Positions 1 through 11,151 of a DNA stretch of 64,000 nt are shown piece after piece (the stretch's first letter is position 1; every line of letters begins with the position of its first letter). The stretch covers positions 14,785,508 to 14,849,507 of the forward strand of contig JAKZAP010000007.1 of NCBI GenBank assembly GCA_023053575.1, given 5' to 3'. The DNA is from Branchinecta lynchi (taxonomy: Eukaryota > Arthropoda > Branchiopoda > Anostraca > Branchinectidae). The position numbers and the translations under genes were made by a program. The notes under the pieces were generated by a model that was not told the DNA's origin, did not search any database, and saw nothing but the letters and a program-made list of their open reading frames with translations.

Positions 1-329
1 TTACATAGTATTACATGCAACGTTTTCGTACTACTACCATACTACTACGCAGGCTACAAATTTTTCATCGAGAAGCACAACAGAATGTTTGATGACTACA
101 GTGTACTAGTAGCTAAAGAGGACTAAACGTTCCTAATGATCAAGAAAGAGACTATTAAATCTCTGCTACACAGCTAGATAGACTTCGTCCCATTCTCAGA
201 GGGTTACTGGTCAGTATGATTTGCCCCAGATGGTAAAAGATCATGAGATTCAACTGTAGAGAACTGAATTCATCTCCCTTGAAGTGGTACATCTTAGACA
301 AAAAGGCATGGGGGGGGGACTGTTTTTCC
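1..329. other. Unassigned AT-rich DNA
   Basis: Only short, uninformative open frames are present. No repeat shared with the rest of the window was recognised. A run of nine G occurs near 310-318. Confidence 0.5.
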
Positions 330-515
330 AAAGTGGGGCTTAGTCCAGAGTAAATGGATGGTAAGTTTGGGAGTGGATTGGGAAATAAGGAAATCAAGTT
401 ACATTCTGGTCGGGAACTGCTTTTGTAAAGAGGGGCTTAGACCAGAGGAACTGAAACGGATGGTAAGTTTGGGAGTAGGTTGGGAAACAAGAAAATTAAG
501 TTACATTCTGGTCCT
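330..515 (+). repeat. Tandem duplication of about 100 bp
   Basis: Two adjacent diverged copies start at about 330 and 427. Both contain ATGGTAAGTTTGGGAGT (at 358 and 460, 102 bp apart) and a shared downstream stretch encoding SYILV in the same frame. The spacing between matching ATGs is a multiple of three, so one frame (358-564) runs through both. GGTAAGT resembles a splice donor, but no exon was identified. Confidence 0.75.
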
Positions 516-926
516 TAGTTTCGGCATATGTGTGGTTCACACGGGGAGGATGTGTTTCATTTAGTGGGTTGATATTTTAAGCTGAAAGATTTGAATTTTT
601 TTTAAAACACTAACTTTTGGTGAGAATCAACGGGAGCGAACAATCTGATTTGTTTCTCGAGGAAAAAAAAAAACATTCCTGTCCTTTGTAGGTATGGGAG
701 GTTCCTTCAGGTAGGCTATGTAGCATCGGGAGTGTTTTTTTTGAAAAGAGTTTTCTACTTTTGGTGTTTTATATTGTGTTTTCGAGAGTTATCTATTTTG
801 TTTTCCTTCCAGGCTTTTCGGGAATCAATTTTTTCATTCTTAATGCGATCAGTGGCTTCATTTTTAGAGAGCAGAGGTGTCATTTCAGGTCATCAGCTGC
901 TTAAAAAGATCAAACTTTCGAGAGAG
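516..926. other. Unassigned DNA
   Basis: T-rich and A-rich runs (598-606, 663-673). A frame of 85 codons at 732-989 is low-complexity, runs into the following MITE, and resembles no family I know. Confidence 0.4.
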
Positions 927-1087
927 TACACAGTAAAAAAAAAATTCCAGTATTTGATACTAGGATCAATCTTGCCTTTATTGAAATAAGATCATCCCTA
1001 ATTCGGATTGATTTTATCACAATAGAGATAAGATTATTCCCAGTAGCAAATACTGGATCCTTATTCACAGAAACTTTTTACAGTGTA
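927..1087. mobile_element. TA-flanked MITE J1 (mariner-like ends)
   Basis: A 161-bp inverted-repeat element. The left end reads TACACAGTAAAAA, and the right end read in reverse complement is TACACTGTAAAAA. CCAGTATTTG recurs inside both arms. TA at each end fits a TA target duplication, as in Tc1/mariner-type MITEs. A related copy lies at 23247-23442. Confidence 0.75.
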
Positions 1088-1855
1088 GGTGAGAGACCAA
1101 AACTGCTTACCATAATTTCCAGTGTTTCCACTGGCAGCTACCCCCTGGGTGCTGGGGGCAAACAACGCCGATGGATAGGATAGGCAAAGGGTAGGTATGA
1201 TGCGCTGAATGTTGGGCCTTAACCACAAGGTTGAGAGTGACTACAGTGAAATAAATACAAACACAGAGTCTCAAACAACCTTGTAAAAAAGGTGCCAGAA
1301 CAATGAGAAGGGTGACAGAAGTCAAGGTGAAGTCAGCTCATCTGGGGATTCACTCAGTCCGGTTGTTTGATTACCTTGGTAGTGAGAATACCAATACGAC
1401 TTCTAATTATCAGCAAACATCACACGTTGTCGAACTTCAAATTTGTCGCCAAAATCGTTCCCGCAAGACTGCCAAGTGGACCTAGCAGGGTTGCCGACCA
1501 AGACTATTTTTTTCGCCGTTTTCTCCGGTAATAATTGATGCGCCAGCACGGGACTTCGGCAATGGATTCCCTTGACCCATTGTGGGTCTCTGACGAATTT
1601 TAGGTCTAATTCTGGAGTTCCCCTTTAACATACTTACGACCGATTCGTATTGCAAGTCAGACAAAGATAATTGACAGTAAATACATCAGATCGTGCTGAG
1701 TAGGCCAGTTATCAAACAGATTATAGCGAGGTAAAAGTGGGGTCAAAGAGAAAACTGTTTTGCAACAGAGTCGTCAGAAGTTGGTTGGTTATGCAAACAA
1801 GATCCCTCTACTCAGGGTTGACAACTTGAGTGTTGGAACGGTAGCGAAGAAACTA
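1088..1855. other. Unassigned DNA
   Basis: No dispersed repeat, structured RNA or credible coding frame was recognised. The frames of about 60 codons here are what chance would give. Confidence 0.4.
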
Positions 1856-1945
1856 AAGGAAAGTGTTGCTCCGCAACCCCTTTGTCCGCGAATCGGACCA
1901 AAAGTTAATGCAACACTTCACCTTACCCAGGCAACGGCAACGTAA
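1856..1945 (+). repeat. Dispersed hairpin repeat K, copy 1
   Basis: Similar over about 90 bp to 31112-31205. Both share GTGTTGCTC, a CGCAAC block, a GCGAA...CGGAC stretch and TGCAACACTTCAC. The GTGTTGC/GCAACAC pairs can fold as a hairpin, so this may be the end of a DNA transposon. This copy is the more diverged. Confidence 0.55.
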
Positions 1946-2295
1946 CGGGTTCTTCGTTTACGGAGAGAAAGTGGCAAGGCTTTGCAGAGAGGGACTGAGC
2001 AAGTTGGAATCCGACGATAGCGAGTAACTTGAGCTATTCAGGAACAGAAGTTTGTTTGTTTCTAGTCCATCTAGTCGTTAAATAGTCAAGGACCACTTAC
2101 GATCGCATCTGAGGCCTTGTTTGAAGAAGCCGGTGAGCAGAGACCCACAATGATCACAGAAAGTCGGGGACATGAAATTATACAATCGAAAGCGATGGGG
2201 GACGTCGATTTTGAAGCGTTCTCGAAGGTACTGGAAAAAAAGAACTGGTTACGGTATAGCAGCAAGATAGTAGTAAGTAAATGAACTGTTCAAAT
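1946..2295. other. Unassigned DNA
   Basis: Nothing recognised on either strand. Confidence 0.4.
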
Positions 2296-2515
2296 TAGTC
2301 AGCAAGTAAGTAAGTAATTTATTTATGACCCGCCGTTTTCAGAAAGCGGAGTAAATGAAGAAAACAAATAAAACACATAAACATACACAAAAAGACACTT
2401 AATTTCAATCGTCGGCCAGGAAGCAGTGTAGAAGGTCGTGCGCTGGTTGTGTTCTCTTGTCAAAGATTTTTGATAACGACGAAGAAACATCCAAAAGGGT
2501 AACACTTGCATCTTG
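2296..2515 (-). mobile_element. Probable retroposon 3' end with (TTAC)n tail
   Basis: Read on the minus strand, the segment ends CGGCGGGTCATAAATAA followed by several TTAC repeats. This is the usual layout of a LINE or SINE 3' end with a microsatellite tail. A weaker relative of the ACCCGCC...GCGGAGTAAA block lies near 63668-63705. No confident protein residues were recognised upstream. Confidence 0.4.
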
Positions 2516-3552
2516 AATTCTGAACTTCTCCGTCAAAGTACGGTTATGAAAATTTTTTAAGCCCGTGAACAACGAACGAAATCAAGGAGTACATGAACGA
2601 AGAAAAAGACGAAAGAAAGAACGATATAAACATCCGACATGTGGATGGACAGGTCGATCATTACAGGCTTTTTTCCGTGATAATCCAGATTGATGATTCG
2701 CCCGGATTCTCCAAAATGTGTTTTCTCCGATAATCCAGATTATGAAAAATCCTTTCTCTCACAATCTAGCAATCCGGATTTGTTCTTGGATCGTCGATTC
2801 CGGAACCTTGCAACGGAGGAGATTCAGGATTCAAGATCGCAGGATTGCCGTTTTCGTTTTGCAATCTTAGATAGTTGATTTTCTGTTTCTCTGATGAATC
2901 AATTATTTAGGATAATAATCCGGGACTGTCGCGGAAAAACGCTTTATTACGAGTGAAAAGAGAAGCATTTCAGAACGATAATGGCAGTCCCAGAATAAAT
3001 TCATTCGCCGGTCAGTGACGGTAAGAATGACAACAAGGAGGGGGCGGTGGGCATTTTTGAAAGCAGGGGGTATACAAACGACTCCTCTTCCACTCGGTGA
3101 CATTAATATTTTCTTAGAATCTTTCACGTCTCCTAGTCTTTCCTCCAAACAATCCTGCGCGGGTAATTCCCAGTTGTCCACGATTTTTTGTAAAGACGAC
3201 GACACTTCCGAGTCTTGTTGGTGTTGTGTTTATCGCACAATTTTGACAAAGTGCTTCGAATATTTAAAATAATACGTTCTCATGGCTTGTTTTTTCTATC
3301 TTCTTTTGCAGAGTATGCGTTATACCAGAACAAAATAAAAAAGGAGCGCTAAATAAATTACCTAAAGCTTCCCAATTATAGCCGAGACTGCAGCGCCTTC
3401 GGTTAGGAACGATGCATCTATGCGGTACGAATAGATTTATGCATCGTTCAAATAGCTGTAATAAGGTGTAGTACGGCCTATACAGATGTGTCTTTTCCTC
3501 GGAGTGCGCTGTAAAAGCTGTATAAGGAGAACAGACCCCGGATCTATTTCAG
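2516..3552. other. Unassigned DNA with a short perfect inverted repeat
   Basis: At 2640-2860 several imperfect copies of a gataatccagatt/aatccggat motif occur. At 3407-3449 an 11-bp perfect inverted repeat (GAACGATGCAT/ATGCATCGTTC) flanks a 21-nt loop. No gene was recognised; the 100-codon minus-strand frame at 2903-3205 has no known motif. Confidence 0.4.
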
Positions 3553-3662
3553 CCCAAGCTGACTGCGAATCATATTTGACGGGGCAAAACGGATAAGTCT
3601 CACGTATCGTTGTACCCCGTCAAATACGTAGCTGACGTATCAGTTTTATGCATTATTTGAAT
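3553..3662. mobile_element. Element E1, short inverted-repeat copy without ribozyme centre
   Basis: Contains CAGCCCAAGCTGACTGCG and catatttgacggggcaaaacgg, closely matching 17849-17900 and 57898-57950. The partner arm (cccgtcaaata, then gtagctgacgta) follows directly. The hammerhead-like centre seen in other E copies is missing, so this is an internal-deletion derivative. Confidence 0.7.
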
Positions 3663-4438
3663 ATATCTTTGAGAACAATCTTACTATCGAAAGACATAGG
3701 AAATCCATCCACTAGCATGGTTTTCCCATCAAGTTGATAGTTCGGCCGTATTCGTTGGAATCCGGAGAAAACGAGAACTTTTGTATTATCTAATAACGTG
3801 TTTGTCCAGTTGTTCGCCTCGGTATAGGGATAGTAAGACGAGTGACCCATCTGTCTGCTCCTACTCATGGGAACTACCAGGTAGGAAATCTTCCCTACTG
3901 GGTAAATGGTGATGACAGGAATCCGATGTAAACTGACAAAATTTCGAAAGACCAAAATCATCTGACCAAACTTTTAGATAGTTTATTTCGAGGTACAGAG
4001 CGTGCCTATGTTTTGAATTAATTAATCATTCAAGAGAGAAAACGATTGCCAAAGGAATTTGATTAAGGAGTTGAGTGCAGATAAGAAACATTTACGCTAC
4101 GCGATCTGGCAAACACCGGAAGTGTATATTACCCGATTTTCAGGATGAAGAAAAACACAAATATTTTCTCTTTGCGATCTCACCGAAACCTTTCGTCTTG
4201 TTCTTAACGGAAAGTTCCGAATCAGTAGTTTGTTGCGGGGGGGGGGGGGGATACTCCATTTCTAACAACAAAACAAAATCAGGGGCTAGAGCCCATAAAT
4301 AAACGTCTATATTTGTATGTTTCTCGGCTTCTTTTGATTAATCCCCTGGGTTTTATTCTCTCTGCTTAATTGCTTTCGGTGACCCAGTCGACTTCGAACT
4401 AATTGGTGGGCCTGAATCTTTGCGCGAGGTGACGGATT
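3663..4438. other. Unassigned DNA
   Basis: No repeat or gene recognised. A run of about 12 G lies at 4239-4250. The 102-codon minus-strand frame at 3653-3961 shows no family signature. Confidence 0.4.
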
Positions 4439-5112
4439 TTGTAGGTGAATTGACGTTTATGTCAACTGACATTTTTGTCAACTGACGGTGGGCAACCTGA
4501 CGTGTAGCTGAACTGACGTGTAGTCGAACTGACGTGTCGATGAACTGATGTGTAGGTGAACTGACGTGTAGGGAACTGACGTGTAGGGAACTGACGTGTT
4601 GAGGAACTGTCGGAATTTTTTTTTAGGCGAACTGACGTTTATGCGAACTGACGTGTAGCTGAACTGACGTGTAGCCGAACTGACGTGTAGATGAACTGAT
4701 GTGTAGGTGAACTGACGTGTAGGGAACTGACGTTTATGTCAACTGACATTTATGTCAGCTGACGTGTATGTCAACTGACGGCAAGCGAAGTGACGTGTAA
4801 GGGAACTGACGTGTAGATGAACTGAGGTGTTGGCGAACTGACGGATTTCTAAAATAGGCGAACTGCATGACGGCGAGTAAACTGACGTTTATGTCAACTG
4901 ACGTTTTTGTCAACTGACGTTTTTGTCAACTGACGGTGGGCAACCTGACGTGTAGCTGAACTGACGTGTAGCCGAACTGACGTGTATAGGAACTGATATG
5001 TAGGTGAACTGACGTGTAGGGAACTGACGTGTAGGGAACTGACGTGTTGAGGAACTGTCGGAATTTTTTTTTAGGCGAACTGACGTTTATGCGAACTGAC
5101 GTGTTGCGGTAG
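4439..5112 (+). repeat. TGACG minisatellite with higher-order repeat
   Basis: About 32 copies of TGACG occur in units of 13-17 bp of the type GAACTGACGTGTAGC. Variant units (GTCAACTGACATT, AACTGATGTGTAGG) recur in the same order. The block starting ggcaacctgacg recurs 448 bp downstream, which indicates a higher-order repeat. No open frame spans the array. Confidence 0.9.
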
Positions 5113-5266
5113 TGACAGCGACCCCTATTTCTGGTGTATTTTAGTCGGACTTCTGTCTCGATACTGTATAGCCGCTACCGGATGAAAAATATTCAAGCTT
5201 TCAGCGTTCACTTTGTCGACTGAAGCCCCGAAAGCTTTAACATTTTACGCCGTTTTTTCCTCTCAC
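5113..5266. other. Unassigned DNA between minisatellite and A1
   Basis: No repeat recognised. Confidence 0.3.
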
Positions 5267-6397
5267 AACAAGACCAAAGGTGTCGATGGGATCCCAAAAA
5301 TCTAATATTTGATTCAGACAATCGAGTCTTGTCTTCGCCAGATCCAGTCTGGGACAGGCTAATCATCAGAGAAAACCAAGTTCAGATATACCTCTATAAG
5401 CCATATCTATTTTGATGATACTGACCGAGACTTCCTGCCGATTTCCGAGCTAACTACTAGTCCAGCAAACCCCTATAAAGAACATCTAATCAACTTTGAA
5501 TAAAAGTTTGACTTAAAAAAAAATCCGGTTACAACCGGATTCCGGAATAATTATATGTCCGGGTAAAAAACCATTGTCATATACCGACTCAGCCTCTCTT
5601 CTTACCCCTTAATCTGTCATCTAATCGAACTTTTGCTTTTAACAAATTTTCCGGGTTTGGCCGGATTCCGGGCGAACTAGTTGTCCGGCGAGAAAATGAT
5701 TTTCACCATCATGTTCGGCATGTCTTTTTACCCATAAATCACACATTTAATCAACTTCAAATTAAACTTTTACTTTTAACCAACTTTCCGGTTTTCGCAG
5801 GATTCCGGGCAAACTACATGTCCGGGTAGAAAATTGTTTTCACATAAGTGTTCAGCATGTATTCTTGCCCTAAACCGAACATCTAATCAACTCCAAATAA
5901 AACTTTTAATTTTAACAAGCTTTCCGGTTTCGTCCGGATTCCGGGCTAACTACTTGTCCGTCAAGAAAATGGTTTTCACCATCGTCTTCAGCATCTCTTC
6001 CTATCCCTAAATCGAGCATCTAATCAACTTCAAATAAAACTTTTACTTTTAACAAACTTTCCGGTTTTGGCTGGATACCGGGCGAAATACTCTTCCGATG
6101 ACAAAATGATTTTCAACATCGTGCTCAGCATGTCTTCTTACCCCATAATCGACTATCACATTAGCTGTTTCAAAATATTTTGTTTGCCCCTTAATTTGAA
6201 CCCCCTCCCCTAAATGTAGGGCTACAAAGCCCATCTACGAACTCGACTGGTCCGACGACCCAACGAATCCTCACGTCAAGTTTCATCAAAATATCTCATT
6301 CCCTTCTAGCGTTATCGTGCTTACAGACGGACGGACAGACGGACAACTTTTGCTAAGTCATAGGTATCCTTCCACTTACGTTTTGGGATCCCAAAAA
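5267..6397 (-). mobile_element. Family A element A1, near full length
   Basis: The left end is aacaagaccaaagg followed by GATGGGATCCC. The right end is cttacgttttgggatcccaaaaa. CCGG-rich units begin at about 5651, 5788, 5924 and 6061, spacings of 136-137 bp. A GACGGACGGACAGACGGAC microsatellite lies near 6332. Read on the minus strand, the order is palindrome, GTCY tract, the 40-bp ATAACTC...AACTTGG module, tandem units, then the end. This is the non-autonomous Helentron (HINE) design. Confidence 0.85.
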
Positions 6398-6824
6398 GGA
6401 AATGCGGATACTATACGCGCGTATTCAACTCAGTCTATCCAGTCGTTAATAATCAACGAGTTCGTCCAGAAAGAATTATAACAAAAAGACGTTACTCCTG
6501 CCTATGCTCTAGCAAAAGAGAATGTGCAAAACGTTTATTAAAGGGAGGATACAGGACTTCATGTCCCATCAATATTTTCAAGAGGATTTCGAACGTTTAG
6601 CTATTGATAGACATTTTTTTTAACACAGGAATTCCTATATGCTGAAGTCATTGCCCAGTGCAAACTAGTCCAAAAATCTCAAGGAATTCAGTCCATTTTG
6701 GGTCTCGGTGTACCCCTTTAAGTAACTTATTCGAGTTTTTACTATTTAGTACAAATTTAGTAACCTACTTAGGCGAGCATTTGGTACTAAATTTTTCTGG
6801 GCGTGTGGCAACGAAAGGTAATAC
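6398..6824. other. Unassigned DNA
   Basis: Nothing recognised on either strand. Confidence 0.4.
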
Positions 6825-7062
6825 TCAAGACGACTAACTCTTCGTGCCGATGAAGAATCGCCGTACGCCTACCGAAGAGCCAGGAACGCAAAAACAACCG
6901 ACCACAACAAACGTTGTTGATTGGTTGACAATCTCAACAAATCAATGTCAAACGACAATGACGACTTGATGTCATTTGTGTTATGGTTTGAATGAATTTG
7001 GGGGTTTCGTTTGGGTGATGTTTCTCGTTCTTTCCCAGTTTCACTGGCGTGTTTCGGACTAT
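6825..7062 (-). repeat. Dispersed repeat G, copy 1
   Basis: Matches the reverse complement of 42927-43130. Shared blocks are GACTAACTCTT, GATCGCCGT-like, GAAGAGCCAG, CGTTGTYGATTGGTT, TTCGTTTGGGTGA and CACTGGCGTGTTTCG. Length and lack of coding suggest a MITE or SINE. A second copy follows within 50 bp. Confidence 0.7.
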
Positions 7063-7103
7063 ATAGAGAGTGGGATTGTACAGTGAAGACACATTTATTA
7101 TAC

Positions 7104-7268
7104 TCTTGATGACTAATTCTTCGTGACGAAGAAGAATCGCCGTCTGCCTAACAAAGAGCCATAAATGTCACCACAACATACGTTGTTCATTGGTCTCCAC
7201 AGGATTTGAGTCAATTTTGAGGATTCGTTTCGGTGACATTTCTTCCCAGGGATGTACGGACTTAAGTC
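7104..7268 (-). repeat. Dispersed repeat G, copy 2
   Basis: Starts actcttgatgactaattctt and continues with aagaatcgccgtctgcc and acgttgttcattggt, a shorter diverged copy of the element just upstream. The two are in the same orientation. Confidence 0.65.
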
Positions 7269-7645
7269 ATATAGAGTATTTCCAGACTGAAGGCATACGA
7301 ACTTTTTTGGACCGTTGGGAAATAGTACCAGTCAGCTCTTCAGTAAACCTTTAGAGTTGGAACAGGCATGGCAGGTGCACTTCTTTGACTTTACGAGGGA
7401 TACGACGTACGACTTGTTGCAATATCACGGTCCAAAACACCATGCTATGGTCTTGCTTGCCCAGCGCCCGTCACTTTGAATTAGGCGTGTAGACTACCGA
7501 GGTAGCGCCGGAATTTTCAGTATAGCGAAAAACAAATCCGAATTAATCACCGGACCTGGAATTCGTGTTTTCAAGTCTCCAATTTCCGGCAACGACTTGC
7601 GGCACCTGGAGGCTTCACTCATGCACTTCTTGCGCCAAAACGATT
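7269..7645. other. Unassigned DNA
   Basis: No repeat or gene recognised. Confidence 0.35.
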
Positions 7646-8228
7646 ATCGCTTTTGCAGAGATTGCAGATTGACGAGTCCCGCAGATATTACTAAGGGTAA
7701 ACTTAGAACTGTGCCGCACATACAACTGGGCACATTAACAAATATGAAAATTAGGCACTGGCATAAGGGCAGAGTTACACTGGTTGCAATATTCTGCGAT
7801 TTGTAACAGATCCTCGACTTCTTCGACAAAGGAGCCAAAACTTTGCGACAGCATTGTCAGAATTTCCATAACAGATAAGATTCAGATATTTTTTACTTCA
7901 CTAAAAAACACAACTACCTTATACAAAAAACTCAACAACGACATAAAAGACAAAAATCCTGTGGTGGCTGTATCTTCTAACCACCTTTTAACTTAAAATT
8001 ATTCGTAAATAATAACAGAAAAACTAGTCTAATATTTTTTTGAAAAAAAGAAAAAAAGAGATAGGCCTAAAGAAAGAGTGTAGAAAAACAACAACAAAAA
8101 AACACATGGATGCGCGGTTCCAACAGAGAACGATAGGATATAGGCTGTTATAATTTTTACAATGTTACGCACTAAAACGTTACGCTTACAAGAACAGCAG
8201 AAAGACCGCCAAACAGAAAGACGCACCA
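7646..8228. mobile_element. Decayed pieces of MITE family F
   Basis: ggcactggca...attctgcgatttg near 7755-7803 resembles 9622-9645. The block near 8100-8220 (atggatgcgcggttccaacag, then cagaaagaccgcc) resembles the left arm of the F copy at 32930-33085. The pieces between are too diverged to define ends. Confidence 0.45.
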
Positions 8229-8229
8229 A

Positions 8230-9430
8230 CCAAAACGTAAGTGGAGGGATACCTATGACATCGCAAAAGTTGTCCGTCTGTCCGTCCGTCTGTGCGCACT
8301 ATAACTCTCGAAGGTAATGAGAAATTTTGATGAAACTTGGTGTGAGGACCCTTTGGGTCAAGAGTAAAGTCAAGTTCGTAGATGCTCTGTAGCTCTACAT
8401 TTAGGGGTGGGGGAGGGGGTTTAAATTAAGGGACAAATGAAATATATTTAAACAGATGATGTGACAGTCGATTGTGGGGTAAGAAGACATGCTCTACACG
8501 GTGGTGAAAACCATTTTTTCGTCGGACAAGTAGTTCGCTCAGAATCCGGCCAAAACCGGAAAATTTGTTAAAAGCAAAAGTTTTATTTGAAGCTGATTAG
8601 ATATTCGATATAGAGGTAAGAAGACATGCTGAGCATGATGGTGAAAACCATTTTTTTACCGGACAAGTAGTTAGCCCAGAATCCGGCCAAAACCGGACAC
8701 TCTTTTGAAAGTAAGTTTTATTTGAGGTCGATTAGATGTTCGATTTAGGGGTAAAAAGACATGCTGAACACGAAGGTGAAAATCATTTTTTTCGCCGGAC
8801 AAGTAGTTAGCCCGGAATCCGGCCGAAACCGGACAGTCTTTTAAAAGTAAAAGTTTTATTTGAAGTTGATTAGATGTTCCATTTAGGGGTAGAAAGACAT
8901 GCTGAAAACGATAGTGAAAACCATTTTCTCGCAGGGCAAGAAGTTCGCCCGGAATTCGGCCCAAACCAGAAAGTTTGTTAAAAGTATAAGTTTTGTCTGA
9001 AGTTGATTAGATGTTAAATTTAGGGGTAAGAAGACATGTTGAATACTTATTTGAAAAGTATTTTCTACCCGGACAACTTGTTCGCCCGGAATCTGGCCGA
9101 AACCGGAAAATTTTTTAAAATCAAAAGTTTTATTTGAAGTTGATTAGATGATATATTTAGGGGTAAGAAGACGCGCTGAATCTGTATATGACAATCTTTT
9201 TTTTTTTTTACCGGGACATATAGCTTGTTCAGAATCCGCTTGAAACCGGATTTTTTTTATAAGAAGTTTTACTTGAAGTTGATTAGACGTTCTTTATACG
9301 GATAAGGAGATACGCTGAATTCGCTTCTAAACTTTCTTTTTTTTTCTAGACAAGTATGGTCGTTCGTTTGCAATTGTCTGGATCAAGTATTAGATTTTTG
9401 GGATCCCATCGAAACCTTTGGTCTTGTTTT
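8230..9430 (+). mobile_element. Family A element A2
   Basis: Begins ccaaaacgtaagtggaggg with the leading palindrome half lost, then GTCCGTCTGTCCGTCCGTCTG at about 8275 and the ATAACTC module. At least six CCGG-rich units follow. It ends tttttgggatcccatcgaaa plus cctttggtcttgttt. It is in the opposite orientation to A1. Confidence 0.85.
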
Positions 9431-9688
9431 GTTTGTCAGTCTGGAATCTGAAAAGTCAGCAGATGCTTTTTCGGCTCTTACTGGCAACAAGTGTTACGAA
9501 TAATAATGATTCGTAACACATAACGATTGAAAAATCATAACAGACAACATCCGAAGTGGTACCTGTTGAAACTGCGCATCCTTGTGTAATCTGTTACAAA
9601 ACTTCTGACAGACTGGGTCACGTAATTCTGCGATTTGCAATAGATTTGGTTTTCGACAGGTTACTTACCAGCAAATGGGAAACTGAAT
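9431..9688. mobile_element. MITE family F, copy 2
   Basis: Contains cagcagatgctttttcggctc and cctgttgaaactgcgcatcc, shared with 33132-33165 and 33344-33360. An inner perfect 11-bp hairpin, GTGTTACGAAT/ATTCGTAACAC, lies at 9491-9519. It lies between A2 and A3. Confidence 0.55.
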
Positions 9689-11151
9689 TAAACAAGACCA
9701 AAGGTTCCGATGGGATCCCAAATAGTGAACTTTATCGGACAACTTGACCCAGCGAATCTTGTAGTTTTCCGGTCTTCGCCAAATCCCTTTAACATTTTGC
9801 CTTAACCTATAACCAAGTTCAGATATGGATTCAGCATGCACGCTGACTCTTCAGCAAACTTGACCACTTGACCAAATATTCAAAACTGTTTGCAACGGAT
9901 ATACGTCAGCTACAATTCTTCATCGGCCCTTCTTGGCAAGGGTCCTCGTCAGGCTGTCAATCTTCTGGTTCAACGTCGGGGAAGGAAACAAACCTGTAAT
10001 TTGTTAATGTTTTAAACCTGTAATGTTTACAGGTTTGTTTCCTTCCCCGACGTTGAACCAGCAGATTGACAGCCTGACGGGGACCCTTGCCAAGAAAAGC
10101 CGAAATATCGCTGATGAAGAATCGTAGCTGACGTGTATCCGTTGTAAACATGTCTGAATATATTTTTCAAAGTCAGCTCGGGCTCAAAGAATATTTATTC
10201 ACTTGGCCAAATTCCTTCTTTTAGCAGTAGGTTACTCTCGGGAAACTGCATGAAGAGCAAAAGAGCTGGTGCACTAAGAGGCAAACCTTTCGATCCAAAT
10301 TTCCGGGTTTTGGCAAATTTTGCTAGCTTATCCGTCAAGGAAATAAAGTTCAAAGCTGGATTCAGCTTACCTCGATACCGAATCGCTAATCCATCTTTAG
10401 TATGTTCGAGAGCTGCAACAGCATGTCTCTTTACCCTATAACATTCACGACTATAACATTGGGTTTTATAGCTTCATGTTAAATTTCCGGTTGCACCCGG
10501 ATTCCGGGCCAACTACTTGTCCGAAGAAACGATTTTCATATTCGGATTTAGCATGTCTCCTTACCTCAATATTAAACCTCTAATCAACCTCAGGTTCAAC
10601 TTTTAACAAAATCAAACCTCCTCTTTTAATCAAACCTCTAATCGACCTCAGATTAAACTTTTAACAAATTTTCCGGTTTTGACGGATTCCGGGCGAACCA
10701 CTTGAATGGCAAGAAAATGACTTTCATATTCGGGTTTGGCATGTTTCCTTAGCCCTAAATCGAACCTATAATCAACTTCAGATTAAACTTTTACTTTTCG
10801 CAAATTTTTCGGTTTTTGCAGGATTCCGGGTGAACTAGTTGTTCGGCGAGACAATAATTGTCAAATTTGGATTCACATGTCTCCTTACCTCTAAATCGAC
10901 TACCTCATTAACTTTCAAAAATATTTGTTTCGCTCCTTTATCTGAAACCCCTCCCGCACCCCTTAATGTAGGGCTACAGAGCCCATCTTCGAACTTGACG
11001 TGTACTTTGGCCCAAAGAGTCCTCATGCCAAGTTTGAATAAGATATCTCAACCCCTTAGAGAGTTATCGTGCTAACAGATAGACAGAGGGACGGACGGAA
11101 CGGACAACTTTTACGAAATATCCCGTCACTTACGTTTTAGGATCCCAAAAA
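9689..11151 (-). mobile_element. Family A element A3, split by E2
   Basis: The left end is aacaagaccaaaggttccga at 9689. The right end is cttacgttttaggatccc near 11140. CCGG units are present at 10306, 10490, 10676 and 10810. A GACGGAC tract lies near 11090-11105. Removing the E2 insertion at 9878-10200 joins the A sequence at the duplicated acttgaccaaat. Confidence 0.85.
9878..10200 (+). mobile_element. Element E2, palindromic, with damaged hammerhead cores in both arms
   Basis: Inserted in A3 with a 12-bp target duplication (acttgaccaaat 9866-9877; acttggccaaat 10201-10212, one mismatch). Its arms are inverted copies over about 130 bp, including gaaggaaacaaacctgtaat and its complement. The right arm has a hammerhead-like block at 10064-10113, but CTGACGA is CTGACGG and stem II is altered. 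The left arm (minus strand) has intact CTGACGA at 9946-9952 but has lost the GAAATATC part. Confidence 0.8.

Noticed and set aside
3553..3662. Hammerhead in E1
   Set aside because: The arms are present but CTGANGA and GAAA are absent.
4439..5112. CRISPR-like regular repeats
   Set aside because: Units of 13-17 bp follow each other directly without unique spacers, and the genome is animal-like. It is a minisatellite.
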